In this document: one piece after another, positions 57,678 to 62,000 of the stretch | Layout: each line of letters starts with the position of its first letter | Position numbering within the stretch: position 1 is the stretch's first letter | Source of the DNA: Adiantum capillus-veneris | Taxonomy: Eukaryota > Streptophyta > Polypodiopsida > Polypodiales > Pteridaceae | Length of the DNA stretch: 62,000 nucleotides | Assembly (NCBI GenBank): GCA_014529385.2 | Contig: CM043963.1 | Coordinates: 75,588,412-75,650,411, forward strand | Reading direction: 5' to 3' | The notes under the pieces: model-generated | Databases searched by the model: none | Told to the model about the DNA's origin: nothing | What the model saw: the letters and a program-made list of their open reading frames with translations, nothing else | Program-made: the position numbers and the translations under genes

Positions 57678-59120
57678 TGGCTGACAATAATCAAGAGAGT
57701 AGAACGACTATTGATAACTTTGATTTTGCACATGAAGGTGCTAATGATGATGCTCCCATGTTTATCAAGTGTCTTGTTTCTAAGCTACAACAAGCTATGG
57801 GAAACCCATCCCTACAAGGTGAAGTTTTCCAACAACTTCATAGTTATGGGATTCTCCAAACTCCCCCAAAAGAGAGAGCACTTGAGAAGTCTCTTCAAGA
57901 GATTTCCAAGAGAGGGCTCTCTACGGTGAGAGAAGAGGAGAACCCATATGAAGCACTTAAACGATTACTAGCGGGCTTACCTCCATCCAGGAAGAAAGGT
58001 GAAGTCTCTACTGTAGAGCATTCCCCAAGAGAACGAGAAAGAAGTGAGTCTCCCAATACTTCTGAAGATGTGGCTCCAAGGAGACGGCAGCCTCAACGAT
58101 CTCCAACTCCCCCCAAGAGAGAAAGATTGCCGGAAATTCCTCCTCCTCGTTATCACAAAAAGGAAGAGAGGTACCAAAAGAAGTAAAAGGAGAGAAAGAG
58201 GTCACCCTCTTCTCCATCTTCATCACCTTCCTCATATTCCAATGAAGGTAGCGGCTCTTCTCTCAAAGAGCCCAAAAGGAAAGGCCATCGCAAGCCCTAT
58301 CCGGTATGGAGAAGGTCCAAGAAGCTGAAGAAGTTCAAGGAGGGAGGAAAGGACACCACTTTTCTTACCTATGATGGCACCTTTGGTGCTACGGACAAGA
58401 TCTTGGCCTTCATCCAACAGTTTGATGTGGCCTTTTGGTGATGAGGACTTCATGGAGTCCTCTAAACTGCGTCAGGTATCTATGCATTTTCAGAGCTCCG
58501 CTCGTCAATGGTGGGCTAGCCTACGAGCCCAAAGGAAAGCTCCAAGGACATGGAAGGCTTTAAGAGCCTCCATCATGAAACAATTTCTGGCAAGCAACAC
58601 TAAAGACAATGTCCTCACAGAATGGCAAACCTTGAAACTCTCTCCCTACGAGTCTATCCAGAAGTATGTAGATAAGTTTTGGGATTTACTTCTCAAAGCC
58701 AGTGTCTACAAAAAGATAGGCTTTAAGGAGCAAAAGAATCAATTTTGTGCGGGTCTTTTTGACGAGATGGCCGAGTATATTAACTCACAAAGGCCTAATG
58801 CCATATCGGTAGTCATACACCATTCTATGGTCGCCTCTCAAATCAATTTCCAACAAGGGGTTAAGAGAAACTCTAAGTGCGTGGAAGTGAGGGATCAAAA
58901 TGAGCCTAGAGGAAGGAATAATGCTCAAACTTCCTCCAAAGGCAACTCTAGCAACACCAATAAAAAAGCTAAGGAGAAAGGAGTCTACAAAGGTAAGAAT
59001 AGACTCTCTCCAACAGAGCTAGAGTGTTATCGTAAGGATAACAAATGCTACAAGTGTGGACAACAAGGGCATGTCTATTGTGCTTGTCCCCAAAGAAATG
59101 CATGCAACAAGCCGCCTTGA
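57678..59120 (+). pseudogene. Gag of element F
   Basis: ATG at 57678 (MADNNQESRTTIDNFDF). Lead region with acidic and Pro/Arg-rich parts, TAA at about 58184, frame continues to about 58440 (TFLTYDGTFGATDKILAFIQ) and then shifts to 58440-59120. The capsid domain there has RQWWASLRAQRKAPRTWKAL, FLASNTKDNVLTEWQTLKLS and YESIQKYVDKFWDLLLKASV, the plant retrotransposon Gag fold. A standard CCHC knuckle CYKCGQQGHVYCAC ends it. One stop and one shift make it non-functional. The frame stops at 59120. Confidence 0.9.
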
Positions 59121-59309
59121 GTTTCTATGCTGGAAACTCCAAAAGAGGATGCTCATAGCAAAAGGCTTTTGTTTTTCCTAAGGTAGGAGATATGTACATA
59201 CATGTTTATGAGTCGGGTAGCATCCTATAGCATGTAAATATGCATGCTTTTCGTAAGTTAATGAAAATCTATATATTCATATACATGATTTTTGTTGAAA
59301 AGTCTATAA

Positions 59310-60554
59310 ATGAATTCAATGTTTCAACCAATAACAATTAAAAAAAAAGACAGGAATCAAGAGGAATTAGAATTTTCTACATTCCTAAATGGATTCCAAA
59401 ATGTTTTTATTGATGATACCCCCATGAGCTATCTCCACAATGAGGGGACAATGACCATGCAATGGAGCTTTTACCATGAAGCTCACTGCCTAATAAGCCT
59501 CCTTATTGAGCTTTATAAGCTCCACTAGAGGAGTTCAAAAGGCAATAGCATGAACTGGTAAGTTTTGAGAGAGATTAGGCTTTCCTCTAACCAAAAGAAA
59601 AGTGGATTTTTTTAAAAAGAGATTCAATAATTAGGTCACATTATCTCTAAAGGTGGTATTTGTATGGAACCACAAAAGGTAGAGGTAATAAAAAGATGGC
59701 CTAATCCAAGGAGTCTCCATGAGTTGCGAAGCTCTAAAGGTATGAGTGCATACTAGAGATGCTTCATAGGAAAAATTCATGCTTATAGCAGGTCCAATAC
59801 ATGACTTAACAAAAAAGAACGTTAAGTGTACATGGACTACAAAGAGAGAAAAATACTTTTGAAAAGTTCAAAGAGAAACTTATCTCTCAACTTATGCTTA
59901 CACTACGGGATCTCTCAAAGCTATTTGAGGTCCAATGTAATGCCTGGATGCATGCCTTCAAGCAAAAATTTGCTTCAAGAAGGGAATACCATAGAATACA
60001 AGATTCAAAGACTCAAATCCAATGAGCGAATGCTGGACATATACAAAAGGAACTACGAGCTGTTTTACATGCCGTTGACACATGAAAGTACTTCTTGCGG
60101 ACTCCATCCATGATACAAACCAAACTCTTCGACAATCAAATGAGGTGGGAAAATTTCTTTTTGCAATTTAAATTTTACATTGCTCACATTGCTGGCAAGC
60201 ACAAATATGTAGCCGATGCACTTTCCCGCTGGCCAAGGGTAGATAGGGTATCAATAGCAACTTACAATGAACTATGTTTTATGATAGTTAAATATGCTTC
60301 TAACCCAAGCTTTAGGGATATAATAATAGCCTTCACAAATGGAAGAAAAAGAACCACTCACGTTAGAGGATGGTTATCTTCCATACCTCAATAGGCTATA
60401 TCTTCCTCACTTCCCACGCTCCTCCCATATGTGGGGCAAAGAGGAATTCAAATTTATTCTTTTAGGAATAAAAGCATACTTGTATTGGCTTACCAAGAAA
60501 CAAGAACATACAAGAGTATGTTTCAAAACCGAACCGAATGCAGGATCGCCAAAG
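59310..60554 (+). pseudogene. Pol remnants of element F
   Basis: 59310-59528: FLNGFQNVFIDDTPMSYLHN, the segment before the RT start. About 59620-59760: LGHIISKGGICMEPQKVEVI, RT C-terminal part; the palm between them is deleted. About 59990-60330: RNase H tail with MRWENFFLQFKFYIAHIAGK and VADALSRWP, then start of integrase (DGYLPYLNRLYLPHFP). Many shifts. No protease was recognised. Confidence 0.8.
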
Positions 60555-60907
60555 TGTTAGGGACTAACCACCCTAATAGTATTTCAATACAGGTACACAG
60601 TAATACTGCATACTACATTAATCTACTACATACGAGAGTATTGAATAACATCATGGAAACAAAGAGAAGGTATTGTATTGTTGTATAATCATCATCCATA
60701 CAACCACTTACAAGCAGTACCAAGAGCAGTACGACTGCATAAGAGAAAAGACTAACTGTCGAACTGCAAGACAAAGTCAAAAACTAAACTACTCGCCTAA
60801 AACTAACCCACTTAAAACATCAACTATTGGTGTAAAAACACCCTTAAGGTTAAAAGGTTCCATCCTTAGTTACAGACAAAAGTAATTAGATTGACACTGT
60901 TGTATCA
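60555..60907 (+). repeat. LTR-like repeat G, right copy
   Basis: 353 bp copy of 31297-31649. Its end runs into TTGTATCAGAGC at 60900-60911, one base off an iMet primer site, so it may be the 5' LTR of a plus-strand element whose body lies to the right. Confidence 0.6.
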
Positions 60908-60911
60908 GAGC
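60900..60911 (+). promoter_or_regulatory. Possible primer binding site, iMet type (repeat G)
   Basis: TTGTATCAGAGC versus TGGTATCAGAGC. The left copy at 31642 reads ATGTATCATGGT, a weaker match. Confidence 0.4.
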
Positions 60912-61679
60912 TGTAATAGGGATGCCATACTTTTGTCGAGGGTTTCGAGCTAGAGCAATCGCTTCAAAGTTGCAAAGTGTAAAACCCTAACTACAATTAT
61001 CCAGATTACAAGCGGACAAAGTCCGACTGACTATAACTTAATGGACAATGTCCAACTAATTGCTATAATATATGTAAGGTCGCCGTCCTAAAAGATCGGG
61101 GCAACTTGGAAGATAGCCTTCTTTATCCTCTAAATCCGTTGATGACACCCTACTCCGATAATGTCAAGCAAGGATACGAGCAACGAAAGAGAAGAAGACT
61201 TCCACCTGATTGAAAGAATACTGAGAGGTTTCAAGAATAGGAGAGGAAAAAAGCTCGCGCGTCGTCGCGGCTCTTTTTTTTTTTTTTGGTACGCGAATCC
61301 TTTGCGCGATTCTAAAAAGCTCTATACCTACAAGTTCCCATTCTATTTTGAAAGAGAGAAAGAAAGACGTATCTTAATTTTGACTCACCTCTCTTTCTTT
61401 CCTAAAAATACTATCTCTAAGCTTTTTCTTCACACATAGATTAGGTTCTCACATAAACTTATTGTTCCACATAAAGAAAGATCATAAATAAATGGATTCT
61501 GAACCCGATTTTCAATCTGATTTCTCTGATAAACTCACGATGACTCACAAAATCGAGAATCTCAATTACTTTGTAAAATATCTGAAATGATTTATATGGA
61601 TAATTGTTGGGTACATTACAATATACTTGGTTCTGTATCTTTCATTGCCTTAACTAGTACCTATCAATATCTTAAGCCT
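60912..61679 (+). other. Sequence after repeat G, with one small basic open frame
   Basis: The frame at 61161-61439 starts MSSKDTSNEREEDFHLIERI and becomes low-complexity (poly-Phe from a T run) after about 35 residues. No family recognised. Could be the start of a Gag, or chance. Confidence 0.3.
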
Positions 61680-61880
61680 AGGGCGCGTGCAGATGATGGG
61701 GGAGCTCTACACCCCTTTTTTGCCATTTCTGAAGTTTAAGCAACAAATTTTCTTGAGAAAATCGAAGTTGAAATACATAATTGCCATTGACAACACCTTT
61801 AAAACGCAAAAAAAAGGGGGAGGTAAAGCTCCCCCATCAATGGGGAGACTCTACCCCCCCTTTTTTTTGCCATTTCTGGA
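61680..61880. repeat. Fold-back repeat, second locus
   Basis: Same module as 30325-30930: TGACAACACCTTTAAAACGC, a run of A then G, and GAGGTAAAGCTCCCCC, with an inverted partner. G runs here are short. Confidence 0.7.
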
Positions 61881-62000
61881 GTACTATTTAAGACAATGAA
61901 GGAGTCAGAACCAAGCGAATATAGGCCCTTGAGGGGTCTCTAGGACTTCTATACACTTGGTTCTGACCGCTTAAGATATAGCATTTGTAAGCCCACATAG

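Larger units (their letters stand above)
57263..60554 (+). mobile_element. Element F: truncated Ty3/gypsy internal region
   Basis: Primer site, 0.4 kb leader, Gag with zinc knuckle and a heavily deleted pol. It ends abruptly at 60555 where repeat G starts, within the N-terminal integrase region. Ty3/gypsy order and an ADALSR motif place it among gypsy elements. Confidence 0.85.

Noticed and set aside
31297-60907. Treating the two repeat G copies as LTRs of one 29.6 kb element
   Set aside because: No matching target duplication, no PPT or primer site at the inner edges for either orientation, and D and F between them are unrelated and in opposite senses.

Overview
This is nuclear DNA from a repeat-rich eukaryote, almost certainly a land plant. 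It holds nested Ty3/gypsy LTR retrotransposons of plant type: tRNA-Asp and tRNA-iMet primer sites, Tat/Athila-like polyproteins, and one element with the second RNase H of the Tat lineage. It also has a LINE remnant, long GA/TA/CA microsatellites and an intron-rich gene. No rRNA, tRNA, CRISPR array or intact cellular gene was seen. The species cannot be named; a non-flowering plant with a large genome (fern, lycophyte or gymnosperm) is only a guess.

Layout. 1-683: 5' end of a minus-strand iMet-primed LTR element (H). 684-5097: element I, two related LTRs in opposite orientation around a non-coding leader with a ~282 bp-spaced array of a 20 bp palindrome. 5098-7600: decayed LINE, then 32 G. 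7643-24530: plus-strand element B, whose LTR was split by element A and whose leader carries a second palindrome array. 8072-22018: element A (minus), with TSD, near-identical LTRs, tRNA-Asp PBS and PPT; its polyprotein frame is interrupted by TAA codons and runs on into a third region with an extra retropepsin-like domain. 25212-29763: minus-strand gene of about 14 exons for a ParB-like plus DNA-methyltransferase-like protein, apparently decayed. 29800-31281: AT-rich DNA, fold-back repeats and GA tracts. 31297-55472: a chimeric minus-strand gypsy (D), split by the plus-strand Tat element C (33919-43876) and the minus-strand element E (44572-55246); E has no reverse transcriptase. 55473-60554: plus-strand gypsy F, cut by a 353 bp LTR-like repeat (G) at 60555-60907 that also occurs at 31297-31649.

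The most interesting signals are these. (1) Three related elements (I, B, E) each carry after the PBS an array of palindromes, with similar length and spacing but a different sequence in each element. (2) The split gene carries a ParB-like D-G-x-H-R motif and a clear methyltransferase motif I (DLFAGCGG). (3) A and E share an accessory domain after the normal coding region: a retropepsin-like fold followed by repeats of QGYYxGxxxxWxPK.

In function this is a graveyard of elements that probably depended on one another. A, C and D encode replication enzymes. E supplies only Gag-like and accessory proteins and must have moved in trans. A is young by its LTRs yet has a broken frame, so it too may have been mobilised in trans.
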